From assembly GCF_028583425.1 (NCBI RefSeq), contig NC_072794.1, positions 30,749,232-30,813,231 of the forward strand: 64,000 nucleotides of DNA, given 5' to 3'. Of this stretch, positions 48,839-61,200 are shown piece after piece. This DNA is from Eublepharis macularius. Lineage: Eukaryota > Chordata > Lepidosauria > Squamata > Eublepharidae. Position 1 is the stretch's first letter, and each line of letters starts with the position of its first letter. Made by a program: the position numbers and the translations under genes. The notes beneath the pieces were generated by a model. The model was not told where the DNA came from and did no database searches. It saw only the letters and a list, made by a program, of their open reading frames with translations.

Positions 48839-49825
48839 TTATAGCTCTACAACATGGGAAATCTACCCCACTTTGAGTCAGTCACTACCTTATAGTTTCA
48901 CCTTAAATTAGATAGTAATCCTTGATTCATTGCTCTGCTTGGTTTTGCACCTCATTTTTCAATATTGCCGCCATGGTTTGTTTAAATTCCAAAGTGACAA
49001 TCACACATTTATTTACCCACATTACAGAAACGGTCATTTTATTTTAAGGTCTATTTTGGGGGAAAGAAGCACTAAACTTGCTATCATTGGTAGATTTTGA
49101 GGTAGCTGATTTGCTGAGATTGTGGAAATTGTGCCAGACGGTTTGCCTCCTGGCAAAAGACACCCTTTTTCAACTATGAAGTAAATTGCAGGTTTTTCAT
49201 TCCCATCAGCTATAAAACAGCAAATTCCTTCTCAGCGGCTTCTCCATTAGATAGTATTAATCATTCCACTCCCTAGCCATAGACCGGGATTTCCTAATTT
49301 AGTTTTCAAATAAATCTTTCCCCCCAAACAAGCAGACATTTTAAATTAATTCTTCACTCAACGGGGATCAGTTTGAACAAAGCCCTAGGGGTTAGTTGTT
49401 CCTTAGACAACTCACTTTTGCAAAGTACTCCAAAGAAAAACACCATCAAGCCAGTAAAAATATCAGCAAGGAGAGGGGGGGGGGAAGCCAAGAAAACAAA
49501 GTTGCAATGTTAGCAATGAAAAACATGGTAAAAAGTTGACAGGAAAGGGGTTAAAAAACAAGACTGCATGTCCTTCCATTAAATAAAAACAGATGGCGAA
49601 AATCTAGAAAGCAAAAAAATGTAATGTCTCCTTTGCAAACTCCATGAAATTAGGGGTGTCCAAATTCTTCCCCCATTAGTGCTAGAATCTGTAGTTCCAT
49701 TTAAGGTGAAAGAATTCCTGGAGCTGGACCTTGTATAGTTGGGGTTGGCTGCTGAGAGACTGTCTGTCTGTCCCGTTCCATTTAAAGTGGAACTGGGGTG
49801 GTTGCTGAGAGACAGAGAGTATCTG

Positions 49826-49849
49826 TCTGTCTGTCTGTCTGTCTGTCTA
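49826..49849 (+). repeat. (TCTG)n microsatellite
   Basis: About six TCTG units in intergenic DNA. Confidence 0.9.
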
Positions 49850-50056
49850 TTTATCGAGTTTGATCCCATGATCTGTCAGTGGAAGGCGCCAGTCTTCCTG
49901 GCTTTCCTTCCCTGAGCAGTCCTTGGTTGGGAAAGAAGGAAAGGAATGATGTCGCACTTTTTCCACTTCAGCCTCCCATCTGGCTGCACATGAGTCCTGC
50001 AACACTGAGAATTAAGTTTTTCAGGGTCAGAAAGGACTTCTGGGGGAGTGGACTGC

Positions 50057-50383
50057 CAGGGGCGGTCTTAGCCAATAGGCAGGAAGGGCAACTGACCACC
50101 CACAGCTTCACTCCCATGATGGAGGGGAGGAATAAGAAAAAGATCAGGCTTCTGCCACCGCCACTCATGCCCACTTCCTTGGAGCTTGGGCAGCCAACTC
50201 ACAATGACAGCCACTTGCTCCCACCTCATTTGGGGCTCAGGCAGCCAGCATCTGGCAACAGCCCTACCGTCTCACACAGGGCCAAGGCTGTCCCTTGCTT
50301 GGGCGGTGGAGGGGGGGGGTAATGATTCTGGGGTCCCATCCTGTATTTTGGCCCAGAGTCCCAGATCACTAAGACCGCCCCTG
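50057..50383. mobile_element. hAT-like MITE (CAGGGGCGG ends)
   Basis: Ends CAGGGGCGGTCTTAG and CTAAGACCGCCCCTG are perfect 15-base inverted repeats with the CAGGGG signature of hAT elements. Flanks TGGACTGC and GGAAATGC agree at only 5 of 8, so the duplication is decayed or doubtful. The interior is non-coding. Confidence 0.75.
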
Positions 50384-50697
50384 GGAAATGCCAGGAGAGC
50401 CTTTCAGTTGGATCCAGATCATGGATTACTGGGTTTACACATATGGATTAGTTGGTTTATGTTGACTACTTGGCTTATGTTTTTTTACATTTTGATTTAA
50501 AATATTTATATACAAATTTTCTGATACATATGTAAATTGGTTTCTATAGATACAAATAAAAATCTCAGTTGATGAGGATGCAATCTCTTTGCCGCTGGCA
50601 ATTGTTTTCAATGGTTTTTAAGTGTGTAGAATAGCCATTGGCAGAATGTGCAAATCCCTCTCATGTTACGGGATGCGGCTTTGCCCTTTCCTTTGTT

Positions 50698-51535
50698 TAT
50701 TGATGTTATTTATAATCTGCCTTTCTCACTGAGACCCAAGGCAGATCACGCATGAGATCAATGGCTGGGAAAGCCAATAAACAACACAATTGGGTTTGGA
50801 TTGCAGAAATTTGAAAACAATCAGAAAACTGATACAGAGCTGAAACAATGCTGAAAAAGCATAAGCGTTTAAACCTGACGTTAAATGATGCAGAAATTAC
50901 CTACCTGGAGCATACTTATGGCAACAAACAATACACAGTAGTATAGTCTACAGTTCCTATCTCTTTACTAAAACATCTTTCTGAACCATTTCCTTACTGT
51001 ACAGCCTAATCCCTGTGCAAAAGAGCTTTCTGAATAATTCAGTTTTGCACAGTTTCCAGAAGGCCAGGAAAGTGGGAGCTTTCCTGACCTTTCCAGGCAA
51101 GCCATTCCATAACGTGGGGGCCACCACAGAGAAGGTGCATGTACGGGTAGCTGTTGATTTTGCCCATTGGCAGGGTAATACCTGCAGAAGGCTCTGTTCA
51201 GGGCTGATTCCAGATGACTAACCTTAAGGCGCTTCATGCCGCCCTCTTCCGGATCGCGACGGGGAAAATGCGAAATATCGCGTTTCCTCGCGCGAGTTTT
51301 GCGCATCATCGCGCAAAACTCGCGCGAGGAAACGCGATATTTCGCATTTTCCCCGTCGCGATCCGGAAGAGGGCGGCATGAAGCGCCTTAAGGTTAGTCA
51401 TCTGGAATCGGCCCTGGTGAGCAAAACTGCCATGGCAGAGCATAAGGAGAGAGGTGGTCCCAGTTATCAAAGCCATGAAGGGGGATAGCCAAAACCTTGA
51501 ATTGAGCCTGGTAACTATTAGGTAGCCAATGAAGC
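50698..51535 (-). mobile_element. L2 LINE 3' part, interrupted by a palindromic element
   Basis: The minus strand runs from the reverse-transcriptase C-terminus (CAATTCAAGG and SLWWPPRYGMACLE-type frames) to the 3' end CTTGGGTCTCAGTGAGAAAG near 50740. The palindrome at 51199-51416 interrupts it. A second, partly overlapping L2 piece begins near 51536 and runs to about 51600. Confidence 0.82.
51199..51416. mobile_element. Near-perfect 218-base palindrome, CpG-rich foldback element
   Basis: Two arms of 106 bases, with 105 matching, surround the 6-base spacer ATCATC (51305-51310). Ends are CAGGGCTGATTCC and GGAATCGGCCCTG. The interior is rich in CpG (for example GGATCGCGACGGGG, TATCGCG, TCGCGCGAG). 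Intact CpGs and arm identity argue for a recent insertion. Comparison with the L2 copy at 17930 shows the host line broken at CTGTT / TGAGCAAA. No clean target duplication is visible. Confidence 0.85.
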
Positions 51536-52739
51536 CCTCCTAACCTCTTCAGGCAGGCCATTCTATAAGGTGGGGGCCACAGCAGAGAAAAGGTAAATTT
51601 ACCTGAGAGAGGAGGTGGGGTACTTAAACTCTGCAGAGGAGATGATCTTCAAGCAGGCCCTCCAAGAAACATACAAAAATCCTGCAAGAGTATGGGGTTT
51701 AGCTACATAATCTGCAGCGCCTTTGCTGGCTTTTTGGTCTCCATATTTTTAAAAGTGAAACTTCTGCAGGGTAGTAGACAAGCCTTGCCAAGACCATGTC
51801 TTCTGCAGAGCAACCAGTTCATTGCAGGCCTCTGAGCCTGGTGAAGCAGATGCTGCCAGGGAATGAACAACGGCAAATGTTCGGGCACCACAACACTCTG
51901 GAGAGCTGTGCACTTGTGTTCTGCATTTTCTGTTTTCTTGGCTTGCAGGGAACAAGATAGCCTTTCAGCATCATAGTCTCAAAATACTGGCTGACTCGCA
52001 TCAAATTCTTCTACATGGCCCAAAACAGCCATTTTAGCTACAACAACAGAAAGAGAGGCATTGACGAAATTAAAACAACCCTTTCAGTCAAAAGCAGAGT
52101 CTGGCTTTTGAAAGGTGCTGTCACAAGTCCAGGGTGCCTCTAGCTGATGATCCCATCGTTTTTGCCAAAACCATATTGTGTTGTGAGAACTGTACAACAA
52201 AAATGTGATTAAGTAGAAACTATTTATTTACAAAAGCTATCTGAAAGATCCAGGGAAAAACTTACTATATAAACAAATTAGCAACACACACACACGCAAA
52301 AAAACACTGACTGGTTTCCCACTTGTCCTTTTTGAGCTTAGATATTCTCATGTCCTTTGGAAAACAGCTAACAGGCTCCAAGAAAGAGCAGCTGGATTTT
52401 TGCTGACTTGCACTACTGCAAAACTGCTGAAAAGGTGATACAAAGCACACACGACTAAAAATGCAGTAAGACATAATACATATCTTAAGTACTGCATCAA
52501 TATAGTAGGGCTGGTAGCCCCACCCATGGTGGAGGCAGGGATCAAGTTTCTCACCGCCTCTCTGAGCAGCAACAGGAGAAAAATAAAATGAACAGTCATC
52601 AGCCAATGCTATGTTGTCGCTTCTGACAAAACCTAAAAATGACATCATGCCTCTGTAGAAATTAGCCAAAACTCTACAGCAAAGCCATAGAACTTTCAAC
52701 AATCCCTGGAGATGACTGATGACACTTTCAGGCACCCTA

Positions 52740-52870
52740 CCCCTCTGACAAATTTCCCAAAACTCTATGCTTTTACCATAGGGTTTCAGCCAGTTCCTAG
52801 AGGGGTGTGATGTCACTTCCTAGTTTCCCTGGAAGTGATGTCCCTCCATCGCTCAAAGGCAATCCCACAT
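52740..52870. repeat. Dispersed repeat fragment (GGAAGTGATGTC type)
   Basis: GTGATGTCACTTCCTAGTTT and CCTGGAAGTGATGTCCC, with the ATAGGGTTTCAGCCAGTTCC core, resemble the repeat at 53925-54115. Confidence 0.45.
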
Positions 52871-53924
52871 TCCCCTGGTTTCTTGGTGGCCAGGCCAGTG
52901 TCTTTCTGTTCCAAATGCCATTTTATGAAATCCTCAGCATTTTTATAAAAAACACTAAACGTGTGGTGGTATGAAAGTATACTATTGACTTAATTTAGGA
53001 GAAAATACTGGAAATGAACTGGCACAGTTAGGGTTTTTTAAAAAATATGTTTTGTAGCATTCGTGTATTTCCCCAAACCTGTCAACTGGAAGTTTTGATT
53101 CTGAGGCAGACACCAGACTCCATGTGAAATTACAAGGGAAAGATAATACCTGGAATTAATACAAACAAAATAAAGACATGTATTGCAGAGGGCAGAAAGA
53201 TGCCTTGTGATGCTGGCAGAGACCCAGTTAACTAGAAACACCAACCTTACAGGAACACAGCATGCTGGCTCTTTAACCAGTGTTAGAGATGCTAAGCCTG
53301 TTACCTTAAAACACCCTGTTCTTTGGCTTGGCACCAGTAAGCAAAGGGCCCTCAGCCAGAGTCTCCTACGGAGTTCTGAGCCATGACAGTGGATGGCTGT
53401 TGACAGAGGTCTATTGTGTCAGCAAGGCTGTGTGTTGGTTCTCTGACTGCCCGTTCATCTGTAAAACTACGCATGGCCACTCAGACATGAATATATTTTC
53501 ACTTGTGTCTGAGTAGGGGGGTGACTTGTAGACATGAAAAATAAAATGCTCTATAACATCTTTCATAATTCATTGTCTATTTCTTTCTGCTTGGATTTAA
53601 ATTCCATACCTCTCCTGATGGCTTGAGTTCATGGCTGGGGTAAGACATGCTGACTTTCTAAACTATATCACGGCCCCATAGCACTACCCAAACCTGATAA
53701 TTTTTAATAACTTTTTGTATTCAGAGACCCCTCATAACCTGGGATCCTAAACTGTAGTTCACTAAGTATGTACAAAGATCAAGGTCTGCTTGGGTTAGGC
53801 ATAGGGATGTGGTGTCATTTTCTCACTGTAGGTAGGGGATTTCCCACCCCCAGCTCCTGTTGCCTGGCACTGCTCCAGTGGCTGGAAGAAGGGATTTTTT
53901 TTTAAATCACCATTGTCATGATGG

Positions 53925-54115
53925 CGTTACATCACTTCTGGGGAAAATTCAGAATTAATGTTGCGGCACTCTAGGAATTGCCAGAAACTCTATGGTTTTC
54001 TATGGAAACTATGACTTTTCCAAGAAGTGACGTAATGCCATTGCACCACTGGCACACCTCTGGGTCTTCACCCTCCCCAATTCCAACCAGTTGCCAGCCA
54101 CCAGCTGGCAACCCT
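53925..54115. repeat. Dispersed repeat ending GGCAACCCTA
   Basis: GGCGTTACATCACTTCTGGG, CTAGGAATTGCCAGAAACTC and GAAGTGACGTAATGCCATTG lie in a loose inverted arrangement. The right end CAGCTGGCAACCCTA is that of the GGGTTGCCA group. Confidence 0.5.
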
Positions 54116-54954
54116 ACTTGGGAAAGAATCACTTTAAAATAAAACCCCAGCTAAGCAATTGAATATGCAGAAAATAAGTATTTTAAGAAATTCAAATTAA
54201 TCCTAATTTGCTTAATCCTGAGTCAACAAGGATTTGAAGGTACTCTCTCTCCCAGTTTGTTTCTGCAAGAAAGTTCTTCCCTTATTATATTTTGAAGACT
54301 AACTAGATACAACAAATTCACAAAGAAATCAAGATCTGAAGGAAGAGCATTAGATTATTTCCTTTATTGGACAAGATATTTCCCTTGTCAGTTAATTAAC
54401 TGACTGATTCACCTTAGAGCAATCCAGTTATTAAAAAAAAATTAAAATTGACATTTGAGTTTTCAATTCTGAAAGAAATATCAATTATTTTGTGCTGAGA
54501 AATCCATTAGCACTCGCCAATTTTTGAACACAAGGCCTGAATTCAGTCAAACTCAAGACAACAATTTCCTATTTCTATTCCTAAAACATTGCAAATTAAA
54601 AGGAAGCATATCATATATGTAATTTGCAAATGGTCCCCATATGTGGATGCTTATATCCAAGAATTAGGACCCCTTACACAAGAATAAAATTTTTCAGCAA
54701 ACCTCCCAAAAGTTGCAGAAAAATCTTCAACCCACAAAAAGATACATCCCTTGCCTCATCTGTTGGGAGCCAAGAGCGTACTTTACATCACCAACGGTGG
54801 TGACAGATCCTGGCAGCAGGCAAGGTGGACAGGAAACTGGCTGGCTACTGCAGCAGCAACATCAAAATAGTGGCCATTGGGTGGCCAGGAAAGGACAGTG
54901 CCACTGACCCCACTGCTGAGGTGCCAAAGCTGTGGGCAGGTGGCCAAGGCCAGG

Positions 54955-55026
54955 CTGGAGCTAGGCACGTGGGTGGGCGGCTGGGGGTGGCTGGAGCTGG
55001 GCACGTGGGTGGGCAGCTGGGGGTGG
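54955..55026 (+). repeat. Two-copy 36-base tandem repeat
   Basis: CTGGAGCTAGGCACGTGGGT and the next 16 bases repeat once with two changes. It lies in a G+C-rich patch (54780-55360) that I could not assign to a gene or known repeat. Confidence 0.8.
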
Positions 55027-57218
55027 GGCAAAGGCCAGATCTGCAACTCTGCTGCTGAGGTGGCAAATTTGTGGGCAACCAGGGAGGAAAACAGGAGCCG
55101 CCGCTGTTGTGGAGACTGGCATACTGAGCAAGTGTCATGGCGCAAGCATAGGCTGGGAAGAGGCTGCACCAAGCCCAATTGCCTCCAAGCCTCAATGCTG
55201 CTGCACCCACCTCTCTCACAAGCCCAGCTGGTTAGTAACAGTGTGTGTGTGTGGGGGGGGGGGGAATAACAGGGAAGGCCAAGAAAAGCTTGAAGTGACT
55301 GTGGGTGGGGGGCAGGACAGAGAGCCCAGCACAGTTCCCTGGAATCCCTCCCCGTGATTTTCACACTCCTTACCCCGTTTTTATTTGTTTCTGCATCTTT
55401 CCCTCCTCCTTCCTCCAATGACCTCAGGGCAACACACACAGTTCTCCCCTCCTCTGTTTTATCCACATAACAATCCTGTAAGGCAGATTAAGATTGGTGA
55501 CTCAAGGTCATTTGTATGTCATAACAGGCTACACAGATTCTGATGGCTACACATAAGTTTCCCCAGTGGGGCTAACAGCTGCTCTGAGGGGTGGTTTCAG
55601 CTCAAGAAAACAGCACTGGTGGTAAGGCTTAAGTCCCCTCTCTCTGGACTGGATCCAGACTAAATTTTCCAAAGGCTGAACTTTCCTGCCTCCCCCCTCC
55701 CACTGCAGCCCACACATCTCCAAGAAATGCTACTCCTGGGGGACAGGGAAGCCTGACCGTAGGAAGGACATGAAGGGGGTCTGCAGTGGGAAAGGGGAAA
55801 TGGTGGAAATTGCCAATTTAGTTGGTATCCAACTTTCTGTGTGCAGTGGCTCCAATCTAAATTGGGTCCTCACGTGCCTAGGAATTAATTCTTGAGTATT
55901 GAACATAGCTCGTCAACAGGGTGTAGGATGGATCCATAAACAATGCATTGTATACTTAGGCCATTAAAGAAGATGTCCCTGAATATAAAACAACTCTCAC
56001 TAAAATGTTATACACAAACGTTTTTATTACTGGGCATACCTGTAACTTACATGTGAATGTAAGGTGACCCCCTCTTTTGCTTGATAGCACACCTGGAAAA
56101 AAAGAGCACTATAGATATGAAAGTCAGTATGGTGTAACTATTAAGGTGTTAGACAAGAGGTATGGAGACTTGCCTTTTCTGTTCATGGCTCCAGTCTCTG
56201 GATTTCAGTATCCACAGGTTTGGCCATGTTGAGAATTAGATATATTGATATAAGGCTCCATACAAACCTACAATGGATGAAAAAACAGGGTGGTTGAGAT
56301 TGAAGCAATCCAGATCTAATGGAACTGCCATGAGCTTCAGTACTTAAACAAACTTCCAACAGATAGACATGTATATTTCAGGATCCTGTCATCTATTTGG
56401 AGACTTTATTCACATATCCAAGTTCTGGCTTTCTTTTTTCTCCATTGGTCAGTAGAGAGTTCAAGCACTGAAATGCTCACCTTTTTGTTACTGCTGAAGT
56501 GCCTTGGACCCGTAAAGTATCATATCTGGAAGGCCTCCATAAGACTTTCCAAATCCATGGATTAGAGAAACTATTTTATCATCAATATCTCTAATTCTCA
56601 CTGTGGCCAAATCTGTGGATACCTAAATCCAAACACTGGAGCCATGTGCAGACAAGATAGATCTTTCTACAAACATGAGAAAAGACCCAGGTTTGCAGAA
56701 AAATCTGAAACCTTTAAAACAAAAACCACTGGGGACAAAAACCACTGGGGAGTTACCCTGCTACACACACCAAAATCATAGAAGCAGCTCCTGCCCACCA
56801 GTCATATTAAGAAACAAGTGCCTTCTGTGGCCATTGATGGCAACAACAATAGAACTGCTAATTGAAGCCCTGATTTCTCCAGGCTGCACCCCCAAATCTC
56901 CAGGAATTTCCCAACCTAGAGCAGGCAATTCTTGGGGGGGGGGCGGGTAGAATACAGGGAAATTGAGGCGCTTCTTGCATGTTCCTTCCATGGAACTGGG
57001 CTCAGCCCAGAACAATTTCGCCAGACTTTTTCCAGGTAGAGGCTGTCTGGGGCAGAGGGAGGAGGGAACGCTAAAGGCAGGGTGGGGGCAGCTAAAAATT
57101 GATTGGTTGGTGAATGGGAAGGAGAGAAGGAAGCAGGATAAAGGGAGAGGTTATGGGGGCTTTCAAGGAAGGAACTGAGGAAATACTGGAGGAGGAGAAA
57201 ATGAGACACCCCTGCGAG

Positions 57219-57323
<105 letters not shown>

Positions 57324-57339
57324 GTCTACCTGTCACATG

Positions 57340-58800
57340 GCATAGGTCAATAAACATTCAAAAACAATACAATAGAGTATGGATTTCAGAAATCTGAATA
57401 CAAGCAGAATCCGATATAGAAATGAAAAGCGATGCTGAAACAAAGCACAAACAATTTTCCATGACATATTAAACAACGCAGAAATACTCAGTAGGTACAC
57501 AGGTTTACAGTCCACACTCCCTTTTTCAAGCCTCTCTCACTACCATTTCCTTATATTACAGCCCTCCTAACTGTATATGAAAGTCCTCCTGAATTACTCA
57601 GTTTTGTGTAGTTTGCAGAAGGCCAGGAGAGCGGGAGCTTTCCTAACTTCTTCAGGCAGACCGTTCCATAAGGTGGGGGATACAACAGAGAATACTCATG
57701 TCTGGGGAGTTGTTGATTTTGCCCGTTTGCAGAGTGGCACCAGTAAAAGGCCCTGGTCAAATGAACGAAGCTGCTGAGATGGAGTATAAGGAGAAGGGCA
57801 GGCCCATAGATATAAGGGACTGAGACCATGAAGGGTTCTGTATTTGATAGCCAATACCTTGAATTGAGCCTGGTAACTGATGGTAGCCAATGGAGTGGCT
57901 GCAGATTAATATGCATGTTCCATCTACTTCCAGATAATAACCTAGCTATAGTGTTCAGCACTAACTGGAGCCTCCAAGCTGATTTCGAAGGGAGACCTAT
58001 GTGGACTCTATCGGAATAGTCTATCTTGATGTTACCATGGCATGGATCCAGGTGGCTGGATCATCTGTGTCAAGGAAGGGGACCAATCTTCTAGGTTAGC
58101 CTGAGATGATAAGCATTTTTGTAGCTGTATTTGCATTAACTTGTTCTTTAGCAGCAGTGTTGGATCCAGTATAGTCCTCTTTATTGAATCAGCAAAGGTC
58201 AACTGACCCCCATTGAAAGCAGGGAGCACAATGCCCTTCAAATGCTCTGCTTTCCCCACCAGCATCACTTCTGTCTCATCTGAGTTCGGTTTGAACTTGT
58301 TCACTTTCAGCCATTTGACCACAGCAGTCAGTAAGCAGCTCAAGACCTCTACTGCAGAACCAGGGGGTTCGGATAGAGAGACAGAGCTATGTGTCTTTCA
58401 CATATTAATGATATCCAGTCCCAAAGCTATGAATGATTTCTCATAAAGGCTTTACATAGATGTATAACATGGGGGATAAGGTTGTGCCCTGTGGAACCCT
58501 GCAAGATACTTGCTACTAGTTTCCAATAGCAACCTTTGAGTCTGTTCCACGAGGAAAAATTTACACCAATCCAAGGCACATCTTCTTCTGCCTCCAAACA
58601 GCGCATGATCTACTATATCAAAGGCTGGGGATAGATCATGGATGAACAACAAAGAAGCATAGCCTTTGTCTACATTCAGGTGGAGGTCATCAGCTAAAGC
58701 CACTAGAGCCATCTCTGTCCCATAGTCTATCTTGAACACACACTGAAAAGGGTCCAGGGCACCAGTTATCCAAGAATATCTGGAGTTGGTCAGTCACTGT
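57340..58800 (-). mobile_element. L2 LINE, 5'-truncated, about 1.4 kb
   Basis: Minus-strand fragments give the L2 reverse transcriptase in order: SPAFDIVDHALF, VVKWLKVNKFKPNSDETEVM LVG, RLLSGSRWN and HWLPSVTRLNSR. There are several frame breaks. The 3' UTR reaches about 57345, just before the CTTT tandem. It is the longest L2 copy in the window. Confidence 0.85.
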
Positions 58801-58910
58801 TCTCACAATCACTGAAGCTCAGAAAGGCAGTTTAGAGACTGTGAGTAGATGATAATTAGACACATCTAGGAATGGTGTGGGGTTTTTTGGCCAGGGTTTT
58901 TAAAAACCCT

Positions 58911-59165
58911 GAGAACCAGTTTGGTGTAGTGGTTAAGAGCACAGGACTCTAATCTGGAGAGCTGGGTTTGATTCCCCACTCCTCCACTTGAAGCCAGCTG
59001 GGTGACCTTGGGCTAGTCACGGGCGGCTCTCTGGAGCTCTCTCAGCCCCACCCACCTCACAGGGTGTTTTGTTGTGGGGATAATAATGACATACTTTGTA
59101 AACCACTCTGAGTGGGTGTTATGTTGTCCTGAAGGGCGGTATATAAATCAAATGTTATTGTTGTT
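58911..59165 (+). mobile_element. Sauria-type tRNA SINE, full length
   Basis: From GAGAACCAGTTTGGTGTAGT through B box GGTTTGATTCCCCACTCC to the tail GGGCGGTATATAAATCAAAT GTTATTG. TTAAAAA occurs at 58900-58906 and 59164-59170 and may be the target duplication. It is close in sequence to the copy at 48221-48472. Confidence 0.88.
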
Positions 59166-59169
59166 AAAA

Positions 59170-59590
59170 ATATTAAAATAAACAGGTTACAAATATATAC
59201 AAAAGATACCAATATTTGTAAAATACATTATCAATCTAAGTCCCCTTGTCCTGCCTCCATAGACATCACCACCAACTGACGATATTGATACTATTCCTAA
59301 TTATCTAATGGCTAGTTCCATTCTTTGTAGCATTCTTGACCATAAAAGGTCTATACTATAAATATCTAATTCTGATAAGCGGTTAATTTCACTAAAGTAT
59401 TGATCTCCTTTATTTTCAACAACCTGACTTGTAGTCTAGGAGTATTTTTATTTGTTTGTTTCCATTGCCTGGCAAAAACCAGCCTGGCTGCTAAGGCAGC
59501 CATTTGCTGATCTCTAGATAAATCAGGTAAATAATTCAGCAGCAGTGCCTCTGGTTTATGGGGAGTCTGTTCTTCCAATCCTATTGATAT
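59170..59590 (-). mobile_element. L1-type LINE 3' fragment
   Basis: The minus strand encodes LSRDQQMAALAARLVFARQW, then TPRLQVRLLKIKEINTLVKL TAY, which resembles the C-terminal part of L1 ORF2. The frame is short and the element is heavily truncated. Confidence 0.65.
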
Positions 59591-60961
59591 AGAGTTTTTT
59601 TTTTAAAAAAGTAGCATGTGGATAACCATCTCTTTGAATGGCCAAGGAAAAGCGCATTGAGAGTGACTGATTTATGATAGACAGCAAGTGTCCCCCCCTT
59701 GTATACTCTCATGTTTTCTATTTATATTCCTACTACCGCTGAGGCAGCTGAGCGGAAGTATCTTAACCGGTAAAGAAAAAGCATTTGTTTGTTTTTTAAA
59801 CAGATGACCCAGGAGAAATGGAGATGTTCCCAAGTCCTACTGTGCACTGTCTATGACAGGCCTAAGGTGCCTCCTGCAGGTCATTTTGCCGACCGGCAGC
59901 CGTTGATCTTTAAAGAATATATGAGAATATAGTGACACCTAGTGGTGACTAGATAACATTGTTTTCTCTCTACCTTTGTCTCATATTTGCCCCAGAGATA
60001 ATAAAGACGAGCAATCAGATAGTAAGGACCAAGCTACATAAAATGTTGAAGACCCATGATTAAATCCCCCACAAAGTAACTTAGCTGCAAAATTATCTGT
60101 GGAATAAATATGGTTCGGGTTTGGAACGCTTGGGAAGGGAGGGTAGAAGTTTGCCCCATGCCATTTCCCTAATCAAAAGCAGCCCCCATAGATGTGTTAA
60201 GCCCTGGTTTTTAAGTAGATGATTTTGTCTGCCTCACTCCTGGCCTTGGGATATTGGGGCCTGTATTTGTGCATGGTAATTCATAGTGCTGGCTGATCCT
60301 GCCGCAGTCTGAGGGGGACGTGTGTCCCCTGACTCCTCTGCCCATCACATCATGGCAGTGTTGTCAATGCTGACAATGCACAGGTAAGTTTCCCAGCATG
60401 CTAACAGCAAAGCCTAAAAACTAGAAGCTGTTTCTTCCCTTGCCAGGGACTTTTCTCTAGAGGCACTATGGGGTTGGTCTAAAGCTCTGGAGGGAGCCAG
60501 GGAAATACACCCTGGGAACCAAGCAGTCCCTCGGATTCTAGTTGCTAGGTTTTGTAACACAGTAGCTATGTATGGACTCACACATTCATAACTTCCATTG
60601 GCTGGGTTGCAAGCTTAGAGTTCCTTGTAAACTATGTCCCAGTTGAAGTTTGCCGAGCAAACAAATTACAGTAAAGATACTGGTTCCCAAGGGTCCATTC
60701 AAATATTTTTCTTGGACTCGAATTGCAGAGGGAGTGTTGCAAAATATTATTTTGTTTTCCAGATAGAATTTGATCCTTCAGTTCAGATTGTATAGTCAAT
60801 GTTGTTTCTTCATTCTTCCACACATTGGTATTGAGGGGGTCTATCCCAGATCAGTTGTTAGTAACAAGTCCTGTTTTGATGTAAGGTGTTAGGGAAGGGA
60901 CTGTGGCTACAGAAGAACAAACAGGAGTCTAGTGGGAGGGTTTCGTTCATGAATGTTTATG

Positions 60962-61030
60962 TAATAATAAAATCTTGTTAGTCTTTAAGGTGCCATCAGA
61001 TTCCAGTTTATTTCTGCTGCAACAGACTCA
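60962..61030. repeat. AGTAGCACC-family fragment (reverse)
   Basis: AATCTTGTTAGTCTTTAAGG and TGCTGCAACAGACTCATAAC match the reverse arm. Confidence 0.6.
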
Positions 61031-61079
61031 TAACACAGCTATGTTTTTGAAACTGTTGCAGAAAGACAGCTATATGACG

Positions 61080-61200
61080 AAATAAGACTCTAGTGAGACC
61101 TTAAAGACTAACAAAATTTATTCTGGCATAAACTGACTTGTAAAAGTTTATGCTGAAATAAATTTTCTTGGTCTTTACGGTGTGACTGAACTCCTATTTA
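61080..61200. repeat. Inverted-dimer AGTAGCACC relative, diverged
   Basis: GACCTTAAAGACTAACAAAA, TTTATTCTGGCATAAAC and, inverted, GTTTATGCTGAAATAAATTT TCTTGGTCTTTACGG form a short foldback related to those at 30.8 and 62.1 kb. Confidence 0.6.

Noticed and set aside
52265-52816. 183-residue frame on the minus strand
   Set aside because: No recognisable family and part of it covers a dispersed repeat, so it is probably chance.
54783-55466. 227-residue frame on the minus strand
   Set aside because: Proline/serine repeats arising from a G+C-rich tandem; no sign of a splice structure or family.
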